From Pseudomonas subflava (GTDB taxonomy: Bacteria; Pseudomonadota; Gammaproteobacteria; Pseudomonadales; Pseudomonadaceae): 51,177 nucleotides of DNA. A program made the position numbers and the translations under genes. Positions 8,736 to 17,108 of this stretch are shown here, in pieces; the first letter of the stretch is position 1, and each line of letters starts with the position of its first letter. The DNA lies in the NCBI RefSeq assembly GCF_023823685.1, contig NZ_JAMXBF010000018.1:1-51177 (forward strand). The letters are read 5' to 3'. The notes under the pieces were generated by a model that was not told where the DNA came from, did no database searches, and saw nothing but the letters and a program-made list of their open reading frames with translations.

Positions 8736-8778
8736 CGGCTGTGGGACAATGCGCGCCCCGCCCGCCGAACCGCCCGCC

Positions 8779-9750
8779 ATGCGTCAGAAAACCCAGCCTC
8801 CCCGCCCGCCCCAGGTCGTCGCCAAGGGTCAGCTGCACCCGCGCAACCGCCACCAGGGGCGCTACGACTTTCCCAAGCTGATCGAGGCCAGTCCCGAGCT
8901 GGGCCGCTTCGTCATCCTCAACCCTTACGGCAAGCAGAGCATCGACTTCGCCGATCCCGAGGCGGTGAAGGTCTTCAACCGCGCGCTGATGCGCCAGCTG
9001 TACGGCATCCGCCACTGGGACATCCCGCCCGGCTACCTGTGCCCGCCGGTGCCCGGCCGCGCCGACTACCTGCACGGCCTCGCCGACCTGCTGGCCGAGA
9101 GCGGCGACGGCGTGATTCCCCGGGGCAAGGCGGTGCGCGTGCTGGACGTGGGCACCGGGGCCAACTGCATCTACCCGCTGCTCGGCCACCTCGACTACGG
9201 ATGGCGCTTCCTCGGCTCGGACATCGACCCGGTGGCCTTGGCCTCGGCCAAGGCGATCGTCCAGGCCAACGGTCTGCAGGACGCCATCGAGCTGCGCCAC
9301 CAGGCCGACCCCGGACACATTTTTCAGGGCCTGCTGGAGGCCGGCGAGCGCTTCGCCCTAACCCTGTGCAACCCGCCTTTCCACGCCTCCGCGGCCGAGG
9401 CTGCCAGCGGCAGCACTCGCAAGTGGAAGAACCTGGGCAAGCTCGACCCCAAGCGCAAGCTGCCGGCCCTGAACTTCGGCGGGCAGAGCAACGAGCTGTG
9501 GTGCGAGGGCGGCGAGGCGGCCTTCCTGCGGCGCATGGCGCGCGAGAGCGCGACGGTGGCCGACCAGGTGCTGTGGTTCAGCAGCCTGGTGTCCAAGGCC
9601 GCCAACCTGCCGGCCCTGGAGACCGCGCTGAAGCAGGCCGGGGCGCTGGAGGTGCGCCGCGTGGACATGGCCCAGGGCAACAAGCAGAGCCGCTTCGTCG
9701 CCTGGACCTTCCTCGAGGTCGCCGCGCGGCGCGCCTGGCTGCAAGGCTGA
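8779..9750 (+). CDS. rlmF: 23S rRNA (adenine1618-N6)-methyltransferase
   Basis: A 323-aa SAM-dependent methyltransferase matching RlmF (E. coli 308 aa). It has LHPRNRHQGRYDF at the N-terminus, then WDIPPGYLCPPVPGRADYLH, the SAM motif LDVGTGANCIYPLLG and the N6-adenine catalytic motif NPPFH, plus NFGGQSNELWCEGGE and KQSRFVAWTF. It modifies A1618 of 23S rRNA. ATG 8779 is preferred because homology starts just after it; an in-frame ATG at 8749 would add ten residues, and neither has a well-spaced Shine-Dalgarno sequence. The stop overlaps the YigZ start by one base. Confidence 0.95.
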   Translation: MRQKTQPPRPPQVVAKGQLHPRNRHQGRYDFPKLIEASPELGRFVILNPYGKQSIDFADPEAVKVFNRALMRQLYGIRHWDIPPGYLCPPVPGRADYLHGLADLLAESGDGVIPRGKAVRVLDVGTGANCIYPLLGHLDYGWRFLGSDIDPVALASAKAIVQANGLQDAIELRHQADPGHIFQGLLEAGERFALTLCNPPFHASAAEAASGSTRKWKNLGKLDPKRKLPALNFGGQSNELWCEGGEAAFLRRMARESATVADQVLWFSSLVSKAANLPALETALKQAGALEVRRVDMAQGNKQSRFVAWTFLEVAARRAWLQG

Positions 9751-10334
9751 TGGCCTTCACCCTCGCCGCCTCCTGCGAGTATCGCGAGGAGATTCGCAAG
9801 AGCCGCTTCCTCGCCCTGGCCGCGCCCGTCGACTCGGCCGAGCAGGCGCTGGCCTTCATCGAACGGCACCGCGACCCGGGCGCCTCGCACAACTGCTGGG
9901 CCTTCCGCTGCGGCGATCAATACCGCTTCAGCGACGACGGCGAACCCGGCGGCACCGCCGGCCGACCGATCCTGGCCGCCATTGAGGGCCAGGACTGCGA
10001 CCGCGTGATGGTGCTGGTGATTCGCTGGTACGGCGGCATCCAGCTCGGGACCGGCGGCCTGGCCCGCGCCTATGGTGGCGGCGCGGCCAAGTGCCTGCAG
10101 GGCGGCGAGCGGATCGAGCTGATCGCGCGGGTGACCGCCCGTTGCCACGTGCCCTTCGCCGAGCTGGCGCGGGTCAAGGCGCGCCTGGCGGATTGGCAGG
10201 CGGTGCTGGAGGAGGAGCGTTTCGACGCCCAGGGCGCCGAGCTGCGCCTGGCGTTGCCCGCCGAGCGCCTGGCACAGGCAGCGCGCCAGTTGGCGGACCT
10301 GGGCCGCGGGCAGATCAGGCTGGAGCAGGACTGA
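9750..10334 (+). CDS. YigZ/IMPACT family protein
   Basis: A 194-aa protein with the UPF0029/IMPACT N-terminal domain: KSRFLALAAPV, SHNCWAF, the signature YRFSDDGEPGGTAGRPIL and VIRWYGGIQLGTGGLARAYG. A DUF1949-like C-terminal domain follows from about residue 135. Eukaryotic IMPACT regulates GCN2; bacterial YigZ has no firm role, though ribosome or nucleic-acid association has been proposed. The ATG uses the last base of the rlmF stop (TGATG), so the two are translated in tandem. Confidence 0.93.
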   Translation: MAFTLAASCEYREEIRKSRFLALAAPVDSAEQALAFIERHRDPGASHNCWAFRCGDQYRFSDDGEPGGTAGRPILAAIEGQDCDRVMVLVIRWYGGIQLGTGGLARAYGGGAAKCLQGGERIELIARVTARCHVPFAELARVKARLADWQAVLEEERFDAQGAELRLALPAERLAQAARQLADLGRGQIRLEQD

Positions 10335-10343
10335 GCCGCTGAC

Positions 10344-10763
10344 TCACATCGCCCATTCGCTCACCACCATGTGCGTCTTCACCCGCAGCATGCCGGGGAA
10401 ACTCTCGATGGCGCCGCGGATCTCGGCCAGGCGCGCCATGCTCGCCGCCTCGACCTGCACCAGCATGTCGGTCTCGCCGCTGATGCCGCAGCACTGGCGG
10501 ATCTCGGGGAACGCGCGCATGCGGTCCACATAGTCCTGGCAGCGGCTGTTCTGATAGAACAACTCGAGGAAGGCCTTCACCCCGCCGCCCGCCGGGTCGA
10601 CCACCTGGGCGTGGTAGCCGCGGATGACCCCGTCCTGCTCCAGCTGGCGGATGCGCTCGCCGACCGCCGAGCGCGACAGGCTGACCTCGCGGGCGATCTG
10701 GCTGACGGGAGTGCGCGCGTCCTGGCGCAGCAGGGCGATGATCTGACGATCGAACTTGTCCAC
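10344..10763 (-). CDS. Lrp/AsnC family transcriptional regulator
   Basis: A 139-aa protein with an N-terminal winged helix (FDRQIIALLRQDARTPVSQIAREVSLSRSAVGERIRQLEQDGVIRGYHAQVV, residues 4-54) and a C-terminal RAM/ACT-like ligand domain (FPEIRQCCGISGETDMLVQV). The start is GTG 10763, which places the HTH at the usual position; the reading frame continues upstream without coding character. It is divergent from the YjeH-like exporter with a 120-bp gap, the standard layout for an Lrp-type gene controlling an amino-acid exporter, so local regulation is likely (inference). Confidence 0.93.
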   Translation of the reverse strand: MDKFDRQIIALLRQDARTPVSQIAREVSLSRSAVGERIRQLEQDGVIRGYHAQVVDPAGGGVKAFLELFYQNSRCQDYVDRMRAFPEIRQCCGISGETDMLVQVEAASMARLAEIRGAIESFPGMLRVKTHMVVSEWAM

Positions 10764-10883
10764 GGTGATTCTCGGCGGCAGGCGGTTTGACGGAGGAATC
10801 CGCCACTTTGCCGGCGATCGGCGGCGACCTGCTGCAGACGGCGCGCTTAACATGGCGGGATCGAAACCGAGCGAGCATACAAC

Positions 10884-12149
10884 ATGAGCCGGCTGAACAA
10901 GGAACTGGGCCTGCTGCAGGGCGTCGCGCTGCTCAGCACCTCGCTGCTGGGCACCGGCATCTTCGTGGTGCCCGCCCTGGCCGCCACCGCCGCCGGCGAC
11001 GCCTCGCTCTGGGCCTGGCTGATCCTCATCGCCCTGGTGCTGCCGGTGGCCTTCACCTTCGCCCAGCTGGGCAAGCGCTTCCCCCATGCCGGCGGCGCGC
11101 CGCACCTGATCGGCCGGGCCTTCGGCGCACGCATGGAGCGGCTGATCGCCTTCCTGTTCCTCGCCGTGCTGCCGGTGGGCCTGCCCGCGGCGCTGAACAT
11201 CGCCATCGGCTTCTGGCAGGCGGTGCTGCCGATCGGCAAGGTCGAGGCGCTGCTGATCCAGTTCGTCACCCTCGGCGCCATGCTCCTGCTCGGCCAGCGC
11301 CCGGCCCGCGCCAGCGGGGTGGTACAGGGCCTGATCGCCCTGGCGATCCTCGGCACGGTCGGCCTGGTCTGGTGGGTCGGCGACCTGCCGCTGGCCAGCC
11401 AGCCGCTGCTGCCGCAGATCGACGGCTCCTGGCAGCTGATCCCCGCGGCGCTAGGCGTGATGTTCTGGTGCTTCGTCGGCATCGAGGCCTTCACCCACCT
11501 GGGCGAGGAATTCAAGCACCCGCAGCGCGACTTCCCCCTGGCCCTGCTGCTCGGCGTGCTGCTGGCCGGCCTGGTGTACTGGGCCTTCTCGGTGGCGGTG
11601 CTGAGCTTCGGCGTGTACGGCGACGTGCACAGCGACGCCGCCTCGCTGCCACGGCTGATGCACATGCTGCTGGGCGACGAGGCGCGCTGGCTGGTGGCGG
11701 CGGTGGGCTACCTGGCCTGCTTCGCCTCGATGAACGTCTATGTGCAGGGCTTCGCCCGGCTGATCTGGAGCCTGGCCGACGAGGGCAAGCTGCCCGCCTC
11801 GCTCGCCCCGCTCAACCGTCACGGCGTACCGGCCCGCGCCCTGCTGGTGGTGGTAGTGAGCTGCTGCCTGTGCGCCACCCTGGCCGCGGTGATGCAGCTG
11901 TCGGTGGACGACCTGATCCGCTACGCCAACGGCAACTTCATCGTCGTCTACCTGCTCAGCATGGCCGCCGGCTGGGTGCTGTTGCGCGGCCTCTGGCGCT
12001 GGATCGCAGGCTTCAGCACGCTGCTCTGCCTGCTGGTACTCGCGGCCCTGGGCCTGGAGGCGCTTTACGCCCTGGCCCTGCTCGCCGGCTTCGCCGTGCT
12101 TGGGCACTGGCACGCGCGACGCGCCACGCCGCTCATTCCACGCGGCTGA
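10884..12149 (+). CDS. yjeH: APC-family amino-acid exporter, YjeH-like
   Basis: A 421-aa inner-membrane protein with about 12 hydrophobic segments. The N-terminal GVALLSTSLLGTGIFVVPALAA is the APC helix-1 substrate-binding motif, close to E. coli YjeH (418 aa), an exporter of methionine and branched-chain amino acids. GIEAFTHLGEEFKHPQRDFP in the middle is the family's helix 6 region. It faces the Lrp-type regulator across a short divergent promoter region. Substrate is inferred from the family only. Confidence 0.88.
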   Translation: MSRLNKELGLLQGVALLSTSLLGTGIFVVPALAATAAGDASLWAWLILIALVLPVAFTFAQLGKRFPHAGGAPHLIGRAFGARMERLIAFLFLAVLPVGLPAALNIAIGFWQAVLPIGKVEALLIQFVTLGAMLLLGQRPARASGVVQGLIALAILGTVGLVWWVGDLPLASQPLLPQIDGSWQLIPAALGVMFWCFVGIEAFTHLGEEFKHPQRDFPLALLLGVLLAGLVYWAFSVAVLSFGVYGDVHSDAASLPRLMHMLLGDEARWLVAAVGYLACFASMNVYVQGFARLIWSLADEGKLPASLAPLNRHGVPARALLVVVVSCCLCATLAAVMQLSVDDLIRYANGNFIVVYLLSMAAGWVLLRGLWRWIAGFSTLLCLLVLAALGLEALYALALLAGFAVLGHWHARRATPLIPRG

Positions 12150-12210
12150 GCGGTGAATGCGCGCGCTCGCGCGGCTATCCTCTGCCGGGAGATAGCCAGA
12201 AGGACCGCCC

Positions 12211-13542
12211 ATGCGCCGCATTCTCCGCGACCTGAAAATCCTCATCCTCGCCAACCTGTGGATCGTGCCGGTACTGGCCGCCCTGGTCGGCGCGCTGTTC
12301 TACTTCGTCGCCCCGCCGCCGCCGATGCACGCGCGCATGGCCACCGGCGCGCCCGGCGGCGGTTACCACGCCTTCGCCGAACGGCTGCGCGACGAGCTCG
12401 CCTTGCAGGGCTTCGAGCTGGAGCTGGTGCCGAGCCAGGGCTCGCGCGACAACCTGGCCAAGCTGGGCCAAGGCGCCGTGGAGCTGGCCCTGGTGCAGAG
12501 CGGACAGGAGCTGACGCTGGACGACGAGCAGCGGGACAGACTCAGCGGGCTCGGCGTCATGTACCGCGAGCCGCTGTGGCTGTTCACCGGCGCTGACGTG
12601 AAGTTTGAGCGCCTGGCCGACCTGCGTGAACTGCGCCTGGCCATCGGCTCGCAAGACAGCGGCACCCAGGCGGTGACCGCGGCGCTGCTGGCCGCCAACC
12701 GCATCGAAGCCGCCGACTACCCCGAACGCTGGCAGCAGATCGGCGGCAGCCGGGCGGCCGACGCGCTGACGGCCGGCGAGCTGGACGCCGCGTTCTTCGT
12801 CGGCCCGGCGGAGAATGCGCTGATCCAGCGCCTGGCCACCGAGCCCGGGCTGCGCTTGGTCAGCCTGCGCCGCACCGAGGCCTATCTGGCGCGACTGCCC
12901 TACCTGAGCCGCCTGGAAGTGGGCGAAGGCATGCTGGACATGGCGCAAAACACTCCCGACCAGGACATCGTCACCCTCGGCCCGGTCGCCACGCTGGTGG
13001 CCGGCGAGAGCTTCCACCCGTCCCTGACCCCGCTGATTCTGGAGGCGGCCAGGACCGTGCTGAAGAACGGCAGCCTGCTCGATCCGGCCGGCAGCTACCC
13101 GGCCAGGCCGCCGCTGTCGCTGCGCACGCTCGACGAGGCCGAGTACTACTACGACAAGGGCCTGCCGATCCTGCAGCGCTACCTGCCGTTCCGCATCGCC
13201 TCGCTGGCCGACCGCTACATCATCCTCGCCATCCCGCTGCTGGTGCTGCTGTTCCCGCTGTTCAAGGCCATCGGCCCGATCTACCAGTGGCGCATCCGCG
13301 CGCGGATCTACCGCTGGTACAAGCACCTGCGCGAAATCGACCAGCAGTTGTACAAGGGCAGCCTGAATGGCGATATCGGCGCCGAGATCGCGCGCCTGGA
13401 GAAACTGGAGGATGAGCTGGCCCGGGTCGAAGTGCCGCTGTCGTACTCCAGCGAGTTGTACGAACTGCACATGCACCTGCGCTACATGATCGAGCGCCTG
13501 CACGCGGTGCAGCGCCGCCGGGCCATCGCTGCGGCCCAATAA
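12211..13542 (+). CDS. TAXI-type TRAP transporter solute receptor with a C-terminal membrane anchor
   Basis: A 443-aa protein. A hydrophobic N-terminal helix (residues about 11-33) leads into a periplasmic TAXI domain: ATGAPGGGYHAFAERL, VPSQGSRDNLAKLGQGAVELALVQSG, AIGSQDSGTQAVT and ELDAAFFVGP. Unlike free periplasmic receptors (about 320 aa), a second membrane segment near residues 330-350 (YIILAIPLLVLLFPLF) is followed by a cytosolic coiled-coil tail. It looks like a membrane-tethered sensor or receptor rather than a shuttle. No TRAP permease gene is adjacent. AGAAGGA lies 7 nt before the ATG. It shares a terminator hairpin with the convergent aminopeptidase. Confidence 0.85.
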   Translation: MRRILRDLKILILANLWIVPVLAALVGALFYFVAPPPPMHARMATGAPGGGYHAFAERLRDELALQGFELELVPSQGSRDNLAKLGQGAVELALVQSGQELTLDDEQRDRLSGLGVMYREPLWLFTGADVKFERLADLRELRLAIGSQDSGTQAVTAALLAANRIEAADYPERWQQIGGSRAADALTAGELDAAFFVGPAENALIQRLATEPGLRLVSLRRTEAYLARLPYLSRLEVGEGMLDMAQNTPDQDIVTLGPVATLVAGESFHPSLTPLILEAARTVLKNGSLLDPAGSYPARPPLSLRTLDEAEYYYDKGLPILQRYLPFRIASLADRYIILAIPLLVLLFPLFKAIGPIYQWRIRARIYRWYKHLREIDQQLYKGSLNGDIGAEIARLEKLEDELARVEVPLSYSSELYELHMHLRYMIERLHAVQRRRAIAAAQ

Positions 13543-13545
13543 AAA

Positions 13546-13572
13546 GCCCCGCCGGGCAATGCCTGGCGGGGC
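13546..13572. terminator. Bidirectional terminator between convergent genes
   Basis: AAAAA precedes the stem GCCCCGCC (13546-13553) paired with GGCGGGGC (13565-13572), with further inner pairs around an AAT loop. It lies between the TAXI stop and the aminopeptidase stop. The A run reads as T on the minus strand, so it fits best as a terminator for the aminopeptidase and probably serves both. Confidence 0.75.
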
Positions 13573-13589
13573 CTCGGGTCAGGCGTGGA

Positions 13590-15182
13590 TCACTTGATCC
13601 AGTGCTTGCCCCAGTGGGTGATGTCGTAGGCCTTGGCGGCGCGCTTCAGGGTCGGGCCGGCCTGGCCGGCTTCGATCTCGTCGATCGCCTTGGTCGAATG
13701 CGACAGCCAGCTGGTGACGAAGGCCATGGCATCGCCATTGATCTCCAGCGCCCGGGCATCGATGTTGTTCAGCCCATCGCAGGCCTGGTGGTAGCAGGGA
13801 TCGAGCGCGATGCCCGCAGTGCCGCCGTAGCGCGCCGCCTGCTCCTCGGTCTTCAGCACCTCGGCTCCGGTGAACAGGCCGCCGAACGCGATGCCGTCGG
13901 TGAAGAACTGTGCATAGTCGGAGCGGAAGGTGATCTCGTCACCCTCGGACGGCAGCCCGCGCAGTGCGTAGTACTCCTCGAACAGCTTCTCGATGGCCGC
14001 CGAGCCGGGCGGGCCTTCCAGGCCGAAGTCCGAGCCGTCGCCGTCATACACGAAGTAAGCGAAGTTCGGCGAGGCGATCATGTCGAAGTTCAGGTACGCC
14101 TTGATCTTCGCCTTCTCTTCCGGCGGCAGCTGAGTCACGTAATGGGTCGAGCCCACCAGCCCCGACTCCTCGGCCCCCCACCAGGCGAAGCGCAGCTTGT
14201 TGTTCGGCCGCACCTTGCGCAGCTGCACGGCCATCTCCAGCAGCGCGGCGCTGCCCGAACCGTTGTCGTTGATGCCCGCACCCTCGTACACCGAATCCAG
14301 GTGCGCGCCGGCCATCACCACGTTGTTCGGATTGCCGTGGCGCGTCTCGGCGATGAGGTTGTGGGTCTGGGTGCGCTCGCGCACCACGTCGGTGACCATG
14401 CGCAACTGCAGCTCGGCGGTCTGCGCCAGGCTCACGCCGACATCGTAGGTGGCGAACAGCACGGGAATGCCACCGGCGTAGGCGTCGCCCAGGGTGGCGC
14501 TGAGCAGGCCCTTGCGGTCCTCGGTGTCGCCCTGGTTGAAGATCACCACCCCGGCGGCACCGGCCTCGGCGGCGTTCTCCGCCTTGATGCGGAAGTCGCA
14601 CGCACCGCGCTGCACCAGCGCGATGGCGCCTGCGGGGAAGCCGGTGAAGTCTTCCGGCTCGCAGCCGCTGGTGGAGGTGTTGCCGGCACCGAGGGCGATG
14701 TCCACCGGCGCCACGGCCGCGGTCACGTCACCGGCATCGGTCTGCGACAGGTAGGTGAAGTCCACCTCCCACTCGTATTCGCCCGGCGCCGGCGCCACCG
14801 TCTGCAGCAGGCCGGGGCCCTGCGGATAGAAGGCGCTGAAGGGAAAGGCCTGCAGCGTCACGCGGTAGCCGGCGCGCTCCAGCGTCTCCTTCACGTAGTT
14901 CACCGAGCCGTCGTAACCCGGCAGGCCGGCGGCGCGGTTGCCGCCGTTGGCCTGGGCCACGTCGTGCAGCATCTGCAGGTGTTGCTGGGTGTTCTCCACC
15001 TGCATGCAGCGCGGTAGCAGCAGCGGCGAACTGTTGAGCAGGCCGGCGCGACACTCCAGCGGGCCGATGCGGCTCGGGCTCCAGAGTTTGTCGAACAGTT
15101 GCGAGAAGTCCTGGGTGGCCAGGGCCGGCGAGGCAGCGGTGGCGAGAAGCGAGGCGAACAGCAGTTTCTTCTTGTAGTGCAT
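13590..15182 (-). CDS. Secreted M28 family zinc aminopeptidase with PA domain
   Basis: A 530-aa exported peptidase. The signal peptide is residues 1-22 (KKKLLFASLLATAASPALA). A PA (protease-associated) insert lies about 190-290 (FPAGAIALVQRGACDF, GAAGVVIFNQGD). The M28 metal centre is seen in AGAHLDSV (His and Asp), INDNGSGSAALLEMA, WWGAEESGLVGSTHYV and FDMIASPNFAYFVYDGDGSD. The arrangement matches the quorum-regulated P. aeruginosa PaAP (PA2939), which releases N-terminal residues from peptides and travels with vesicles. GGAGA stands 5 nt before the ATG. A Cys pair near the C-terminus (DPCYHQACDGL) probably forms a disulfide. Confidence 0.93.
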   Translation of the reverse strand: MHYKKKLLFASLLATAASPALATQDFSQLFDKLWSPSRIGPLECRAGLLNSSPLLLPRCMQVENTQQHLQMLHDVAQANGGNRAAGLPGYDGSVNYVKETLERAGYRVTLQAFPFSAFYPQGPGLLQTVAPAPGEYEWEVDFTYLSQTDAGDVTAAVAPVDIALGAGNTSTSGCEPEDFTGFPAGAIALVQRGACDFRIKAENAAEAGAAGVVIFNQGDTEDRKGLLSATLGDAYAGGIPVLFATYDVGVSLAQTAELQLRMVTDVVRERTQTHNLIAETRHGNPNNVVMAGAHLDSVYEGAGINDNGSGSAALLEMAVQLRKVRPNNKLRFAWWGAEESGLVGSTHYVTQLPPEEKAKIKAYLNFDMIASPNFAYFVYDGDGSDFGLEGPPGSAAIEKLFEEYYALRGLPSEGDEITFRSDYAQFFTDGIAFGGLFTGAEVLKTEEQAARYGGTAGIALDPCYHQACDGLNNIDARALEINGDAMAFVTSWLSHSTKAIDEIEAGQAGPTLKRAAKAYDITHWGKHWIK

Positions 15183-15457
15183 GGGTTTTCTCCAATCCGT
15201 ATTTGGAGCAAATGGATGCGACAGCGCTTGTGGCGCGGCCGCGGACCGTCCCTTTACTGCGTCGTGTGGACGCATGGACAGTAGACCCGCATCGCCGGGC
15301 AAGCGAAGCGGTGGCAGATCTTTTCGTCGAAAAATTGCGGCAGTTCACCGAAGATAACGGCACAAAGCCATCACTCGAGGCGCCGGCGACCCGCCTGCGA
15401 ACGGAGTCGGGTAGACTCCTCGCCCTGTTTCCCGCGAATCACCGAAGACCGATACCC

Positions 15458-16465
15458 ATGCCGATCCGCCACTGCATCGTCCACCTGATCGACAAGAAGC
15501 CCGACGGCTCACCCGCCGTGCTGCACGCCCGCGACTCCGAACTCGCCGCGTCGCAGGCCATGGAGAATCTGCTGGCGGACCTCAACGAGAGCTACAACGC
15601 CAAGCAGGGCAAGGCCTGGGGCCTGTTCCACGAGGAATCCGGTGCCTATCCGTTCAGCGGCTGGCTGAAGGCCTATCTGGACGACGAGCAGGACTTCACC
15701 GCCTTCAGCCGCCAGGCCGTGGAGCAGCTGCAGAAGCTGATGGAGGAATCCAACCTGTCCACCGGCGGCCACGTGCTGTTGGCCCATTACCAGCAAGGCA
15801 TGACCGACTACCTGGCCATCGCCCTGCTGCACCACAGCGAGGGCGTGGCGGTGACCGACGCGCTGGACGTGGCGCCGGCCAAGCACCTGGACCTCGGCCA
15901 GCTGCACCTGGCGGCGCGCATCAACATCTCCGAGTGGCGCAACAACGCGCACTCCAAGCAGTACATCTCGTTCATCAAGGGCAAGAACGGCAAGAAGGTC
16001 TCGGACTACTTCCGCGACTTCATCGGCTGCCAGGAGGGCGTCGACGCGCCGAGCGAGACGCGCACCCTGCTTAAGGCCTTCAGCGACTTCGTCGAGAGCG
16101 AGGACATGGCCGAGGAGCAGGCCCGCGCCAAGACCGAGACGCTGGTCGACTACGCCACCAGCCAGGCCAAGATCGGCGAGCCGATCACCCTCGACGAACT
16201 CTCCGGGCTGATCGACGAGGACCGCCCGCGCGCCTTCTACGAGCACATCCGCAACAAGGACTATGGCATGGCCCCGGAATTTCCGGCGGACAAGCGCACC
16301 CTCAGCCAGTTCCGCCGCTTCACCGGCCGCGCCGAGGGCCTGTCGATCAGCTTCGAAGCCCATCTGCTGGGCTCGAAGATCGAGTACGACGAGGCGCGCG
16401 ACATGCTGATCATCCGCCAGGTCCCCACCCAGTTGAAGGACCAGCTCAAGCGTCGCAAGGACTGA
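15458..16465 (+). CDS. yejK: Nucleoid-associated protein YejK/NdpA
   Basis: A 335-aa protein, the exact usual length of the family. It starts MPIRHCIVHLIDKKPDGSP and contains MENLLADLNESYN and a C-terminal GLSISFEAHLLG. YejK localises to the nucleoid and has been reported to interact with topoisomerase IV and gyrase. ATG 15458 is the conserved start, although the frame is open about 250 nt upstream. A membrane glutaredoxin begins one base after its stop, so they share a transcript. Confidence 0.95.
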   Translation: MPIRHCIVHLIDKKPDGSPAVLHARDSELAASQAMENLLADLNESYNAKQGKAWGLFHEESGAYPFSGWLKAYLDDEQDFTAFSRQAVEQLQKLMEESNLSTGGHVLLAHYQQGMTDYLAIALLHHSEGVAVTDALDVAPAKHLDLGQLHLAARINISEWRNNAHSKQYISFIKGKNGKKVSDYFRDFIGCQEGVDAPSETRTLLKAFSDFVESEDMAEEQARAKTETLVDYATSQAKIGEPITLDELSGLIDEDRPRAFYEHIRNKDYGMAPEFPADKRTLSQFRRFTGRAEGLSISFEAHLLGSKIEYDEARDMLIIRQVPTQLKDQLKRRKD

Positions 16466-16466
16466 C

Positions 16467-16802
16467 ATGGGCAAACGGCTATTCGTGCTGCTGGCGCTGT
16501 TCGCCGCCTGGCAGCACTGGGACCGCATCGAGACCTTCCTCGGCCTCGGGCCGACGCCGCGGATGGCCGCCGCGGATGCGCCGGTGGTGCTCTATGCCAC
16601 CAGCTGGTGCGGCTATTGCGCCAAGACCCGCAGCTTCCTCGCCGAGGAAGGCATTGCGTATACCGAGCTGGATATCGAGAAGTCCGCCGAAGGCCGCCGC
16701 GCCTACGAGGCGCTGGGTGGTCAGGGCGTGCCGCTGCTGACGGTGGGCGACACGCTGGTGCGCGGCTACGACCCCGAGGGCATCAAGGCCGCGCTGCGCT
16801 AG
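16467..16802 (+). CDS. Membrane-anchored glutaredoxin-like protein
   Basis: A 111-aa protein. Residues 1-16 are hydrophobic (KRLFVLLALFAAW) and probably an uncleaved anchor; residues 37-111 are a glutaredoxin fold (VVLYATSWCGYCAKTRSFLAEEGIAYTELDIE, GVPLLTVGDTLVRGY). The active site is CGYC rather than the classic CPYC, and the cis-Pro in GVPLL is kept. The domain would face the periplasm if the helix is N-in, but topology is not settled from sequence. It follows yejK by a single base. Confidence 0.87.
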   Translation: MGKRLFVLLALFAAWQHWDRIETFLGLGPTPRMAAADAPVVLYATSWCGYCAKTRSFLAEEGIAYTELDIEKSAEGRRAYEALGGQGVPLLTVGDTLVRGYDPEGIKAALR

Positions 16803-16814
16803 CCCGCCATCCGA

Positions 16815-16885
16815 GCAGGGTGTGCCATGCGCACCGAGTCTCCGCATGGTGCGTGCGGCGAACCCCACAAAAGCGGCGCGACACT
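16815..16885. repeat. GTAGGGTGCGC-family palindromic element, divergent copy A
   Basis: Starts GCAGGGTGTGC (16815-16825), has the inner stem CGCACC (16830-16835) / GGTGCG (16848-16853) and ends with AAAGCGGCGCGACAC. It aligns along its whole length with the better-preserved copy about 113 bp downstream, so the two arose by duplication. The outer right arm has decayed to GAACCCCAC. Confidence 0.6.
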
Positions 16886-16927
16886 AGAGCCCTCGCCGTA
16901 CATGCGGGCTCGGACGGGCCCGGCGTC

Positions 16928-16981
16928 GTAGGGTGCGCCGCGCGCACCAACCCTCTGCGCGGTGCGCACAGCGCACCCTAC
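16928..16981. repeat. GTAGGGTGCGC-family palindromic element, best-preserved copy B
   Basis: A 54-bp nested inverted repeat: outer arms GTAGGGTGCGC (16928-16938) and GCGCACCCTAC (16971-16981), inner arms GCGCACC (16942-16948) and GGTGCGC (16961-16967). Its right 21 bp recur exactly at 30628-30648. It is a short dispersed palindromic repeat of the REP or MITE kind; it encodes nothing. Confidence 0.75.
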
Positions 16982-17046
16982 AAAGCGGCTCGACACCATC
17001 GCCATTTGCCACAACCGGGCGCGGACTGCGAATGCGCCGCGTCGCC

Positions 17047-17066
17047 TAGGGTGCGCCGTGCGCACC
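17047..17066. repeat. GTAGGGTGCGC-family partial copy C
   Basis: TAGGGTGCGCCGTGCGCACC repeats the left half of copy B with two or three differences; the right half is degraded in the GC-rich run before the GST stop. Together copies A to C fill most of the 306-bp gap between the glutaredoxin and GST genes. Confidence 0.6.
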
Positions 17067-17108
17067 ACCCCTGCCGCGCGCGCCGACCCGGCGCACGCGG
17101 CACGCCGC

